From Micavibrio sp. UBA7689 (lineage in GTDB: Bacteria > Pseudomonadota > Alphaproteobacteria > Micavibrionales > Micavibrionaceae): a stretch of 32,930 nt of DNA. The DNA is taken from positions 421 through 33,350 of the forward strand of contig DLGR01000010.1 of assembly GCA_002482805.1 (NCBI GenBank), in the 5' to 3' direction. A program made the translations under genes and the position numbers. Positions 18,810 to 25,142 of the stretch are shown piece by piece (the first letter of the stretch is position 1; the number at the start of each line of letters is the position of its first letter). The notes under the pieces are model-generated. The model had not been told where the DNA came from and did not search any database. It saw only the letters and a program-made list of their open reading frames with translations.

Positions 18810-18837
18810 GAAGCCCCCGTTTGGATGTGGGGGCTTC
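18810..18837 (-). terminator. terminator of the ABC exporter gene
   Basis: GAAGCCCCC (18810-18818) and GGGGGCTTC (18829-18837) form a perfect 9-bp stem with a 10-nt loop, 18 bp past the ABC gene stop. The trailing T-run on the minus strand is short (TTCTTG), so termination may be partial. Confidence 0.7.
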
Positions 18838-18855
18838 CATGCACTATTTGAATGG

Positions 18856-20658
18856 CTATTCGGCCGCCAGAATCACAGGGTTTTCACCTACCAAATCAAG
18901 GGCCTGCATGTCATACAATTTCTTGTAAAACGATGCGGGTTTGGCGATCAGGGCGTCGTGCGTACCCTGTTCCACGATCTTTCCGCCTTCGAACACCAAG
19001 ATACGGTCCACCGCCTTGATGGTCGCCAAACGGTGAGCGATGGTAATGGCCGTGCGGTTTTCCATCAACCCTGCCAACGCCTTCTGGATGTAATGTTCCG
19101 ACAATGAATCGAGCGAAGATGTAGCTTCGTCCAAAATCAAGATCGGCGCATCCGCCAAAATGGCCCTTGCTATCGCGATACGCTGACGTTCGCCGCCGGA
19201 CAATTTAATGCCCCGTTCGCCAACCAGCGTGTCATAGCCTTTCGGCAAACTCACGATGAATTCATGCGCGTAAGCCTTTTTGGCGGCGGCGATAATTTCA
19301 TCCATGTTTGCCTCGGGCCTGCCGTAGGCGATGTTGGCAGAGATGGAACGGTGAAACAGGATAGGTTCCTGCGGCACCAGCGCCATCGATTGCCGTAGTG
19401 ATTCCTGCGTCACAGCTGCCACGTCTTGTCCGTCGATGCGGATTTCGCCGCCATTGACGTCGTACAAACGCTGCAAGAGTTTCACGAAGGTGGATTTACC
19501 CGAGCCGGAATGACCGACCAAAGCGACCTTTTCGCCTTCGCGGATGGTGACGGAAAGATTGTCGAAGATAAGCTTTCCTTTGTTGGCGTAACCGAACTTA
19601 ACTTGGTCAAATTCGATGATACCCTTTTGTGCCACCAGCTTTTTGGCATCCTTGTCATCAACGATATCGTCTTCATGTTTCCAGTAAGAGACAATATCTT
19701 CCATTTCCGCCATTGCCTTTTGCAGGTTCGAGACTTGCTCACCGATATGCCTTAAATAAGCCGACATAACGATATAGGCCGTGAGGACATAGACAACATC
19801 CGCTGCCGTGGCACGACCTTGCGACCACAAATGAACGGCGGTGCCGACCATCATGCAGAGTGTACCCGTGGCTAGATAACGACGGATCAGATCCATCCCG
19901 TTGCTGGTTTGCCATGCGTTGATTGCAAAGCCGTACCAGCGCTCCGCGACTTCACCGAAACGTCTTTCCTCGGCAGTCTCCGCACCAAATGCTTTGACGG
20001 CAGCGTTACCCGTCACCGCATCGGCCAAGGCCGCACCAACTTTGGTATCAGCATCAGCGGATTTGCGGAATTTAGGCGCATTGATCGTCATAACCGCCCA
20101 GATGCTGAAACCAACATATATGGATACGCAGATCAGTGTGACCCAACCCATAATGGCCCAACGCGAAAACATCAGGGCTATCGTGGAAATCAAAACGATC
20201 GTCGTCGGGTACAAAAACATGAAAATGTTGTCCTCGAAAACATCGAACGACCACATACCACGGGTGATTTTACGCACCGTACCGCCTGCAAAGGCATTCG
20301 CATGCCAATCAGTAGAAAATTTCTGCACCTTGGCAAAGTTTTCGGTCAGGATTTTATGCAGAGCCCGTATAGAAAAACGGTTCCACAAGAAGATCGTGCC
20401 ATTACGGATAGTGTGATACGCGATCTCCAACCCGACAAACAACGCGAAGATATACATCAACGATTTGCCCCATCCTTCGGAACCAGGGGGTGTTGCATTG
20501 ATCGCCCCGATCAGCTTTCCGGTAACGACCGGAAACAGCGTGTCGATAAACGCGGCCGTGCCCATGCCGAGCAACAACAACGGGAAATATTGTTTTTGCG
20601 CTCTCCACACATGCCATGCGAAGGCACCGATATCTTTGTAACTAGCTTTTTGTAACAT
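18856..20658 (-). CDS. ABC exporter, fused membrane and ATPase domains
   Basis: A half-transporter of 600 residues from ATG 20658; an in-frame TTG at 20670 is a possible earlier start. An N-terminal type IV exporter membrane domain (about 20-325) carries six helices and is followed by the ATPase: Walker A 'GHSGSGKS' at about 382-389, Q-loop 'LVPQEPILFHRSI', signature 'LSGGERQRIAIARA' near 484, Walker B 'ILILDEATSSLD' near 506 and H-loop 'IAHRLAT'. It should work as a homodimer. There is no peptidase C39 domain, so it is not a leader-cleaving bacteriocin exporter. Substrate unknown; MsbA-like lipid or multidrug export is the usual guess. An inverted repeat lies just upstream of its start. Confidence 0.93.
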   Translation of the reverse strand: MLQKASYKDIGAFAWHVWRAQKQYFPLLLLGMGTAAFIDTLFPVVTGKLIGAINATPPGSEGWGKSLMYIFALFVGLEIAYHTIRNGTIFLWNRFSIRALHKILTENFAKVQKFSTDWHANAFAGGTVRKITRGMWSFDVFEDNIFMFLYPTTIVLISTIALMFSRWAIMGWVTLICVSIYVGFSIWAVMTINAPKFRKSADADTKVGAALADAVTGNAAVKAFGAETAEERRFGEVAERWYGFAINAWQTSNGMDLIRRYLATGTLCMMVGTAVHLWSQGRATAADVVYVLTAYIVMSAYLRHIGEQVSNLQKAMAEMEDIVSYWKHEDDIVDDKDAKKLVAQKGIIEFDQVKFGYANKGKLIFDNLSVTIREGEKVALVGHSGSGKSTFVKLLQRLYDVNGGEIRIDGQDVAAVTQESLRQSMALVPQEPILFHRSISANIAYGRPEANMDEIIAAAKKAYAHEFIVSLPKGYDTLVGERGIKLSGGERQRIAIARAILADAPILILDEATSSLDSLSEHYIQKALAGLMENRTAITIAHRLATIKAVDRILVFEGGKIVEQGTHDALIAKPASFYKKLYDMQALDLVGENPVILAAE

Positions 20659-20678
20659 AGTAAAATCCAATAAAATTT

Positions 20679-20710
20679 AAGGTTTAAGCTTGTTTCAGAG
20701 CCTAAACCTT
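20679..20710. repeat. 8-bp inverted repeat in the ABC exporter leader
   Basis: AAGGTTTA (20679-20686) and TAAACCTT (20703-20710) are perfect inverted copies 16 bp apart, 21 bp upstream of the ABC start. On the minus strand the second arm is followed by AAATTTTATT, so it may be an operator, an RNA hairpin or a weak terminator. Confidence 0.45.
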
Positions 20711-20741
20711 GCAAAGACATATGGATTTTGTCTGGAAAGGA

Positions 20742-20769
20742 AAGCCCGAAACATCAAGGTCCCGGGCTT
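20742..20769 (-). terminator. terminator-like hairpin after the 24-residue ORF
   Basis: AAGCCCG (20742-20748) and CGGGCTT (20763-20769) form a 7-bp stem with a 14-nt loop. On the minus strand it is followed by TCCTTTCC, a T-rich but interrupted tail. It lies 11 nt after the small ORF stop, ahead of the ABC gene, and could end or attenuate transcription. Confidence 0.5.
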
Positions 20770-20779
20770 CGAAAACGCC

Positions 20780-20854
20780 TTAGCGCACTCGTACCCCAGG
20801 AGCTGTTCCCGTGGAATTCACGGGAAGTTTAACGATGGTATAACGTGTTTTCAT
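20780..20854 (-). CDS. candidate 24-residue micropeptide
   Basis: A 25-codon ORF starting at ATG 20854 with a perfect AAGGAG ribosome binding site 7 nt upstream, one of the best in the window. The peptide begins MKTRYTIVKLPV and ends GTAPGVRVR; it is basic (two Lys and three Arg, no acidic residues) and has no cysteine. It ends in TAA and is followed by a terminator-like hairpin. It lies 80 nt downstream of the XRE repressor gene on the same strand, and a copy of the repressor's presumed operator sits between them. It may be a micropeptide, a leader peptide for the ABC gene, or a chance ORF. No modification enzyme is nearby. Evidence is limited to signals, not homology. Confidence 0.42.
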   Translation of the reverse strand: MKTRYTIVKLPVNSTGTAPGVRVR

Positions 20855-20904
20855 GGGTCGCTCCTTTCTGCAAACAGGGTTTCAAGTTTTATCAAGATGT
20901 CACG

Positions 20905-20922
20905 GGACAAGTATTTTTGTCC
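20905..20922. promoter_or_regulatory. fourth operator-like site (O4)
   Basis: GGACAA and TTGTCC flank 6 bp. The inner 14-mer ACAAGTATTTTTGT (20907-20920) matches the ACAAG-N5-TTGT frame of the three sites in the divergent promoter, with T for A at position 6. It lies between the repressor gene and the 24-residue ORF. No clear -10 box is seen beside it, so it could also be an RNA stem. Confidence 0.5.
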
Positions 20923-20934
20923 AGATATTTCTTA

Positions 20935-21291
20935 CTAATCTTTTTTCTGACGCGTTTTCATCAACTCCATAAGCAAAGCCTGATCTTTTTTCGGCATAGC
21001 AAAAAAGCTGTCGAGCACTTCGCGCCCTTTCTCAGAAAATCCTGCGGAAACAACGTCTTTGCTCTTTTTATCCGGCACAAGATTCATGGTGAGCCATTCA
21101 TAGGGAATGTTCAAAGCAAGGCTGAGTTTATGCAAGTATCGAGGGTTTTGCGCCTTGCCCGCTTCCGCCTGCTGTATCGCCTGCTGCGTCGTGCCCGCGA
21201 TTTCTGCCAAATCTATTTGGCTCAATCCGTTGATTTTCCGGATATATTTCAGTCTTTCGGCCAGCGCGGGAATGCTTTTAAGAGCGATCAT
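20935..21291 (-). CDS. XRE-family transcriptional regulator
   Basis: A 118-residue protein with an N-terminal Cro/CI-type helix-turn-helix (about 11-67): 'LKYIRKINGLSQIDLAEIAGTTQQAIQQAEAGKAQNPRYL' shows the two HTH helices, followed by the fourth and fifth helices and 'NIPYEWL'. The C-terminal 50 residues are charged and helical ('GREVLDSFFAMPKKDQALLMELMK'), probably a dimerisation tail. There is no peptidase domain, so it is not a LexA/CI-type cleavable repressor. The start at 21291 has no ribosome binding site; the predicted promoter would give a nearly leaderless mRNA, as known for lambda cI. Three copies of a palindromic 14-mer in the divergent promoter are its likely binding sites, so autoregulation is expected. 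Confidence 0.9.
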   Translation of the reverse strand: MIALKSIPALAERLKYIRKINGLSQIDLAEIAGTTQQAIQQAEAGKAQNPRYLHKLSLALNIPYEWLTMNLVPDKKSKDVVSAGFSEKGREVLDSFFAMPKKDQALLMELMKTRQKKD

Positions 21292-21302
21292 ATGAATACG
21301 CT

Positions 21303-21331
21303 ATCACAAGAAATATTGTGGATCATGACAA
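21303..21331 (-). promoter_or_regulatory. predicted promoter of the XRE gene
   Basis: On the minus strand TTGTCA (21331-21326) is followed after 17 bp by TGTGAT (21308-21303). A start near 21296 would leave only about five bases before the ATG. Operator O1 overlaps the -10 element and O2 overlaps the -35. Confidence 0.5.
21305..21320. promoter_or_regulatory. operator O1
   Basis: CACAAGAAATATTGTG: core ACAAGAAATATTGT at 21306-21319 with CACAA/TTGTG arms. It is centred 22 bp from O2 and overlaps the -10 of the leftward (XRE) promoter. Confidence 0.7.
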
Positions 21332-21341
21332 GAATAATTGT
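21328..21341. promoter_or_regulatory. operator O2
   Basis: ACAAGAATAATTGT, second copy of ACAAGA-N4-TTGT. It lies between the two -35 elements, overlapping both: TTGTCA on the left (minus) and the first base of TTGACT on the right (plus). Confidence 0.7.
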
Positions 21342-21370
21342 TGACTAACTTACAAGATTTCTTGTATATT
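21341..21370 (+). promoter_or_regulatory. predicted promoter of the 38-residue ORF
   Basis: TTGACT (21341-21346) lies 18 bp from TATATT (21365-21370), or 17 bp from GTATAT. The start would be near 21377, directly before the GAGGAG ribosome binding site. O3 fills the spacer up to the -10, so a bound repressor would block RNA polymerase. Confidence 0.6.
21351..21366. promoter_or_regulatory. operator O3
   Basis: TACAAGATTTCTTGTA is the most symmetric copy: 7-bp perfect arms around TT. The core ACAAGATTTCTTGT is at 21352-21365. It is centred 24 bp from O2 and lies inside the rightward promoter. Confidence 0.75.
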
Positions 21371-21389
21371 TTTATCAGAGGAGCAAGTC

Positions 21390-21506
21390 ATGCAAAACGG
21401 CATTATCTTATCTGCGCGTTTGCGCAAAGTTCTAGAAGAAATGGAAAAGATTACCAAGGAAGTGGAAGCCACACAGCCTATTCCGGGCGCACAAAAGCTT
21501 TCCTGA
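21390..21506 (+). CDS. 38-residue small protein divergent from the XRE regulator
   Basis: An ORF of 38 codons starting at ATG 21390, preceded by GAGGAG (21378-21383) with 6-nt spacing and by a good promoter. The peptide begins MQNGIILSARLRKVLEEMEKI and continues with an acidic/basic alternating pattern (KEVEA) before a short 'QPIPGAQKLS' tail. Residues 5-27 would form one amphipathic, possibly coiled-coil helix. There is no signal peptide and no cysteine. Its last 29 nt overlap the 3' end of tag on the opposite strand. Being the only gene on the other side of the operators, it is the likely main target of the XRE regulator. I know no family for it; an antirepressor, a partner of the regulator or a toxin-like peptide are all open. 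Confidence 0.62.
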   Translation: MQNGIILSARLRKVLEEMEKITKEVEATQPIPGAQKLS

Positions 21507-22107
21507 TTTTTTCAATATCTTTGCGGCAATGGCAACCTTCCACATGATCATTGACCATACCCATCGCCTGCATAAAGGCATAAACCGTGGTAGGCCCTAC
21601 GAATGACCACCCGCGCTTTTTAAGATCTTTAGAAAGCGCCAAGGATGTTTCGGTTTTGCCGAGCGGTTTCAGCGTTTTGAAATCACAGGTTTTCGGACGT
21701 TGATCCGGCGTCGGTTCCCAACTCCAGAAATACGCGGCCAATGAGCCGTATTCCTTTTTGAGTTCCAGCGCACGTTCGGCGTTGTTGATCGTGCTTTCTA
21801 TCTTGCCGCGGTGACGGATGATACCTTCGTTCTTGAGCAGTTTCTCAACATCTTTTTGTGAGTATTTGACAATTTTTTTGACATCGAATTTATCGAAAGC
21901 TTTTCTGAAATTTTCGCGCTTTCGCAAAATCGTGATCCAGCTGAGCCCCGCCTGAAACCCCTCGAGGCAGATCTTCTCGAAAAGGCGCACATCGTCAATG
22001 ACGGGACGTCCCCACTCCTCATCATGATAGCGCATATATTCGGAATCGGTTCCGCACCACCAGCAACGGTGTTTTTTGTCTTCGCCTTGAAGAAGACCGT
22101 CAGTCAT
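21478..22107 (-). CDS. tag: DNA-3-methyladenine glycosylase I
   Basis: Removes 3-methyladenine from alkylated DNA. The 209-residue protein carries the HhH-type fold with the TAG zinc site: Cys15 and His28 near the N-terminus ('RCWWCG...YHDEEWGRP') and His188 and Cys192 near the C-terminus ('GMVNDHVEGCHC'). Catalytic Glu49 lies in 'EGFQAGLSWITILRKRE'; 'IIRHRGKI' and 'FVGPTTVYAFMQAMG' are also diagnostic. It overlaps the ATP12 gene upstream by 8 nt, so it is read as the last gene of that group. Its 3' end overlaps the convergent 38-residue ORF by 29 nt. Confidence 0.96.
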   Translation of the reverse strand: MTDGLLQGEDKKHRCWWCGTDSEYMRYHDEEWGRPVIDDVRLFEKICLEGFQAGLSWITILRKRENFRKAFDKFDVKKIVKYSQKDVEKLLKNEGIIRHRGKIESTINNAERALELKKEYGSLAAYFWSWEPTPDQRPKTCDFKTLKPLGKTETSLALSKDLKKRGWSFVGPTTVYAFMQAMGMVNDHVEGCHCRKDIEKIRKAFVRPE

Positions 22108-22807
22108 TGAGAAGATCGAGGAATTTCTTGGATGCGGCCAGATCGCGTTTCATAGCTTTCTGACGACGTTCCTGCACAGGGTCAGCCCCATGTTCATCTT
22201 CACCGGCAATTTGCGCGTGATAGATTTCTTCGAGTTCGGCGGCATTGTAAACATCTTCGGATGAGGCTTCATGTTCCAAGAAGGCAAGCCCCAGGACGAT
22301 AGAACCGGACAAAGATGTTATGATCTGCAGCACCGTAAAGTAGTAATCATCCAGTGATTCAAGATAATTCCAGATTTGTTTGTGCGTGTCTGGATCCTGT
22401 GTGAGTGCGTCCAGCTTGAATGTGACTTCGAGCGGGCTTTCGAATTGTTCATCAAACCATGTGAGCCAGCGATCCCAGACTTCCTTCTGGCGTTTGGCCA
22501 GATCGATTGGTTCTTTCACACGGTAACAAAGAAGGTCCGTATCCAGATATTTCAAAAGATTTTTGGTTATCATTTCGCGTTCGCGCATGCGATCGATCGC
22601 GGTATTCAGCATCATGGTAATGGGCATGGAATCTGCAATGATCTCATCACCCTGTGCACCCCATTCAGAAACAATGGTTTCGGCCATTTGCTTGTTTGGC
22701 GCAGCGAGGGGTTGACCCGACGGCGTTTTGACCGTCTTACCGTCCAACTGGATCATAAATCCGTCTTCGGTTTTGTTAAACGAAGCGAGTTTATAGACGC
22801 GTTTCAT
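22100..22807 (-). CDS. ATP12 family F1-ATPase assembly chaperone
   Basis: A 235-residue homologue of mitochondrial Atp12, which binds the F1 alpha subunit during ATP synthase assembly. Motifs include 'MIQLDGKTVKTPSGQPLAAPNKQMAETIVSEWGAQGDEI', 'MPITMMLNTAIDRM', 'DTDLLCYR' and 'LSGSIVLGLAFLEHEASSEDVYNAAELEEIYHAQIAGEDE'. The family is restricted to alphaproteobacteria and mitochondria, so it is a good taxonomic marker. The start overlaps the stop of the AsmA-like gene (ATGA), and its end overlaps tag by 8 nt. The C-terminal 30 residues are strongly charged. Confidence 0.95.
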   Translation of the reverse strand: MKRVYKLASFNKTEDGFMIQLDGKTVKTPSGQPLAAPNKQMAETIVSEWGAQGDEIIADSMPITMMLNTAIDRMREREMITKNLLKYLDTDLLCYRVKEPIDLAKRQKEVWDRWLTWFDEQFESPLEVTFKLDALTQDPDTHKQIWNYLESLDDYYFTVLQIITSLSGSIVLGLAFLEHEASSEDVYNAAELEEIYHAQIAGEDEHGADPVQERRQKAMKRDLAASKKFLDLLND

Positions 22808-23745
22808 TGTTCTTTTTTATCCTCGGATTGCGACGCAGCAGGAAGGGCCGCGTCATAGGTGATGATCAGATCTTTTTCGGACAACCCCAAATCCTTAGCG
22901 AATGCTTCGACGAATTTTTTAAGATCCGCAAGCTCACTATCTTTTTGGCTTTCCGAAGAAATCTTCAGTTCTTTATTTTCGCCGGATTTGGTTAATTCAG
23001 CGTTAAAACGTACGCCGTTCAAAGCGCCTTTCCCTTTGATTTTCAAGGGATTTCTTTCAGCGAGTTCAATTTTAAAGCGCAGTTCCTGTCCGTCACGTGT
23101 CATCAGGCCGTCATACAGTCCGGCATCGAGAAAGCTGCGTTTGTACGTGGCCGTGCCCTCATTCGTTCCTAATTTGAACGTCACCGGAAAATCATCCGAC
23201 AAAGAATAGAAAGGTCCATGGCTTTTAATCTTGCGTTGTAATTCCGCCGTGATCAAAAGCGGCAGATCATTATACGTGCCGTCTATCAGAAAAGTTGCGG
23301 GCGTGGTGTCCGGGGATGGATCGGATATGCCTACAAATTTAAAGGTCGCCTTTTTGGGAAACCAGAAATCCGCGGCCGTTTCCACGCCTTTGAATTCGAA
23401 CCCGTAATATTTTCCGATACTGGCAGCCATCGACCAGAAAGACGTCGATATATACGCCTGATCGATTTTTAAAAATGCTTTGTCAATGTTTGCCGGATCG
23501 CGCAGATAAATACCCTTCATGCGAAACGCGACATGGGGTACCAGATCCGCTGTGATCATTTCCGTGATTTCCGCTTTGTGCCCAGTGGCTTTGGCCAGCT
23601 GCGCCTCGAAACCCTGACGCAGGGCATCCTTAGATCTTTCGGCGAGGGCGAGAACCCCGTAAACCAGACCACCCAAGATAAGCACGACCAGCGTGAGCCG
23701 TTTGCCCCAAGTGAAAGATTTCTTACGCCATCCGGATGAATTCAT
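22804..23745 (-). CDS. AsmA-like membrane-anchored protein
   Basis: A 313-residue protein with a basic N-terminus, one membrane helix (about 16-35, 'LTLVVLILGGLVYGVLALAE') and a long beta-rich periplasmic part. 'LRQGFEAQLAKATGHKAEITEMITADLVPHVAFRMKGIYLRDP' resembles the start of AsmA/TamB-type domains ('TGR.V.I.G......P...L..V.L.DP'), which act in outer-membrane lipid and protein homeostasis. It is much shorter than AsmA (about 617 residues), so it may be a single-domain relative. The C-terminal 15 residues are low-complexity and charged. It overlaps the ATP12 gene by 4 nt. The family call is moderate; the topology is clear. Confidence 0.62.
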   Translation of the reverse strand: MNSSGWRKKSFTWGKRLTLVVLILGGLVYGVLALAERSKDALRQGFEAQLAKATGHKAEITEMITADLVPHVAFRMKGIYLRDPANIDKAFLKIDQAYISTSFWSMAASIGKYYGFEFKGVETAADFWFPKKATFKFVGISDPSPDTTPATFLIDGTYNDLPLLITAELQRKIKSHGPFYSLSDDFPVTFKLGTNEGTATYKRSFLDAGLYDGLMTRDGQELRFKIELAERNPLKIKGKGALNGVRFNAELTKSGENKELKISSESQKDSELADLKKFVEAFAKDLGLSEKDLIITYDAALPAASQSEDKKEQ

Positions 23746-23781
23746 GAGGGCAGTATATCAGGCGCAAATCCCTGTAAAAGC

Positions 23782-24756
23782 TTAAAAATCGGCAAAAGGC
23801 TCGTGATCGGGCTTTTTCTGGAAACCAAACGCATCCCAGCTGCGGGCAAGATCATCGGGCAAGGGTGCAGTCAGCTTCATACGCTTCTTTGTGACGGGGT
23901 GCATGAATTGCAGCGAGCGTGCATGAAGATGCAAGCGGTTGGGAATACCTGGCCCCTCGAGCGCGGCTTTAACACCGTATTTGTCATCACCCAGAAGCGG
24001 AAAGCCCATATGGGCGGCGTGCACACGGATCTGGTGCGTTCTACCGGTCTTGGGCATGAAGGCAACAAACGCGGCTTTGTTAGACGCCACTTCCATCACT
24101 TCATAATTCGTATAAGCCTTCTGGCCTTCTTTGTGATCGACCATCATCTTGTCCTTGTTCGGACCTTCGGTGCCCTTAATGATCGGCGCCTTGATTTCGC
24201 CTTCCATTTCGGTCGGCGCGGGCGCCGTGACAGCCCAGTAAATTTTCTTCATGTCGCGGCTTTGGAACATGCGCCCTAGTTTGCGGGCCATATCGGCAGA
24301 GCGCGCCAGGAGTAAAACGCCCGATGTGTCCTTGTCCAGACGGTGCACAAGGCGCGGCTTTACGCCGTCCTTGTTTGTCAATGCTTCGAGCATGCCGTCT
24401 ATATGACGTTCGATATTCATACCACCTTGGGACGCAATGCCCGGCGGTTTGTTGATGGCGAGGATTTCACCGTCATCATAAATTACCGCGTTGATTATCA
24501 ATTCCGCATCGGATTCACGCAGGCGATAGCCATCAACTTTTTTAGGCCGTTCGTCCATAGGCGGCAGGCGTATTTCCTGGCCCGCGACAAGCCGTGTATC
24601 GGGTTTCGCGCGTTTTCCATCCACGCGAATCTGGCCTGTGCGGATAAGTTTTTGCGCCATGACAAAAGACATCTCTTCGATATTTTTCTTCAGCCAGCGG
24701 TCCAGCCTCTGACCATCGTCATCCTGCGGAATGGTTATGTGTTGAACGTCTTTCAT
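23782..24756 (-). CDS. rluC: RluC-type 23S rRNA pseudouridine synthase
   Basis: A 324-residue enzyme with an N-terminal S4 RNA-binding domain (about 15-62, 'RLDRWLKKNI..MSFVMAQKLIRTGQIRVDGKR') and an RluA-family catalytic domain. The signature is 'RLVHRLDKDTSGVLLLARS' with catalytic Asp141; 'PKTGRTHQIRVHAAHMGFPLLGDDKYG' is the second conserved block. By architecture it is RluC/RluD-like; RluC modifies positions 955, 2504 and 2580 of 23S rRNA in E. coli. RluC is preferred because of the crcB neighbour, an order common in alphaproteobacteria. It overlaps crcB by 4 nt (ATGA). Confidence 0.9.
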   Translation of the reverse strand: MKDVQHITIPQDDDGQRLDRWLKKNIEEMSFVMAQKLIRTGQIRVDGKRAKPDTRLVAGQEIRLPPMDERPKKVDGYRLRESDAELIINAVIYDDGEILAINKPPGIASQGGMNIERHIDGMLEALTNKDGVKPRLVHRLDKDTSGVLLLARSADMARKLGRMFQSRDMKKIYWAVTAPAPTEMEGEIKAPIIKGTEGPNKDKMMVDHKEGQKAYTNYEVMEVASNKAAFVAFMPKTGRTHQIRVHAAHMGFPLLGDDKYGVKAALEGPGIPNRLHLHARSLQFMHPVTKKRMKLTAPLPDDLARSWDAFGFQKKPDHEPFADF

Positions 24757-25133
24757 GCGGCAAAGCTTCTCGTTAAAAACAATCCGGCAAAAATTCCTGC
24801 CAGAGAAAGGACCAAAGATAAAATTACATAGAGAGCGGCGGAAGCAAATTCTCCGCGCTCGTAAAGCGTTACCACATCCAGAGAAAAACTGGAAAAAGTC
24901 GTGAATCCGCCCAGCAAGCCGACCGTCAAAAACGCGCGCATTTCCTGCGAAGGGTTGAATGTTTGCGCAAACAGACCGACCAATATGCCCATTATAAATG
25001 AACCAAATACATTGACGAACAGAGTGCCGTAAGGAAAACCATTACCGAGCATGGTGAGTGCGGCTTTGCCTGCGTAATGACGCAAAACAGAACCCATGGC
25101 ACCGCCTGCCGCTATCGCCGCTATCATGTACAT
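24753..25133 (-). CDS. crcB: fluoride channel CrcB/Fluc
   Basis: A 126-residue inner-membrane protein with four helices that forms a dual-topology dimer exporting fluoride. Key elements: 'GGAMGSVLRHY' in helix 1, 'YGTLFVNVFGSFIMG' with the pore Asn41, and 'GLLGGFTTFSSFSLD' (72-86) with the phenylalanines that line the pore (F80 and F83). The start at 25133 has AAGAGG upstream. I see no fluoride riboswitch: the gene starts 9 nt after rarA and must be expressed with it. Confidence 0.96.
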   Translation of the reverse strand: MYMIAAIAAGGAMGSVLRHYAGKAALTMLGNGFPYGTLFVNVFGSFIMGILVGLFAQTFNPSQEMRAFLTVGLLGGFTTFSSFSLDVVTLYERGEFASAALYVILSLVLSLAGIFAGLFLTRSFAA

Positions 25134-25142
25134 AAGGACCTC

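Noticed and set aside
18856..20854. 24-residue ORF plus ABC exporter as a bacteriocin or RiPP cluster
   Set aside because: No double-glycine leader, no C39 peptidase domain in the exporter, and no modification enzyme nearby. Kept only as a low-likelihood idea.
20935..21291. XRE gene as evidence of a prophage
   Set aside because: No integrase, attachment-site repeats or structural phage genes in the window; both flanks are housekeeping genes.
20780..21506. The XRE island as a classical toxin-antitoxin system
   Set aside because: The regulator does not overlap or sit in tandem with a recognisable toxin, and the small ORF is divergent with multiple operators, which fits a switch better. A peptide toxin is not fully excluded.
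24753..25142. Fluoride riboswitch for crcB
   Set aside because: Only 9 nt separate crcB from rarA, leaving no room for the aptamer.
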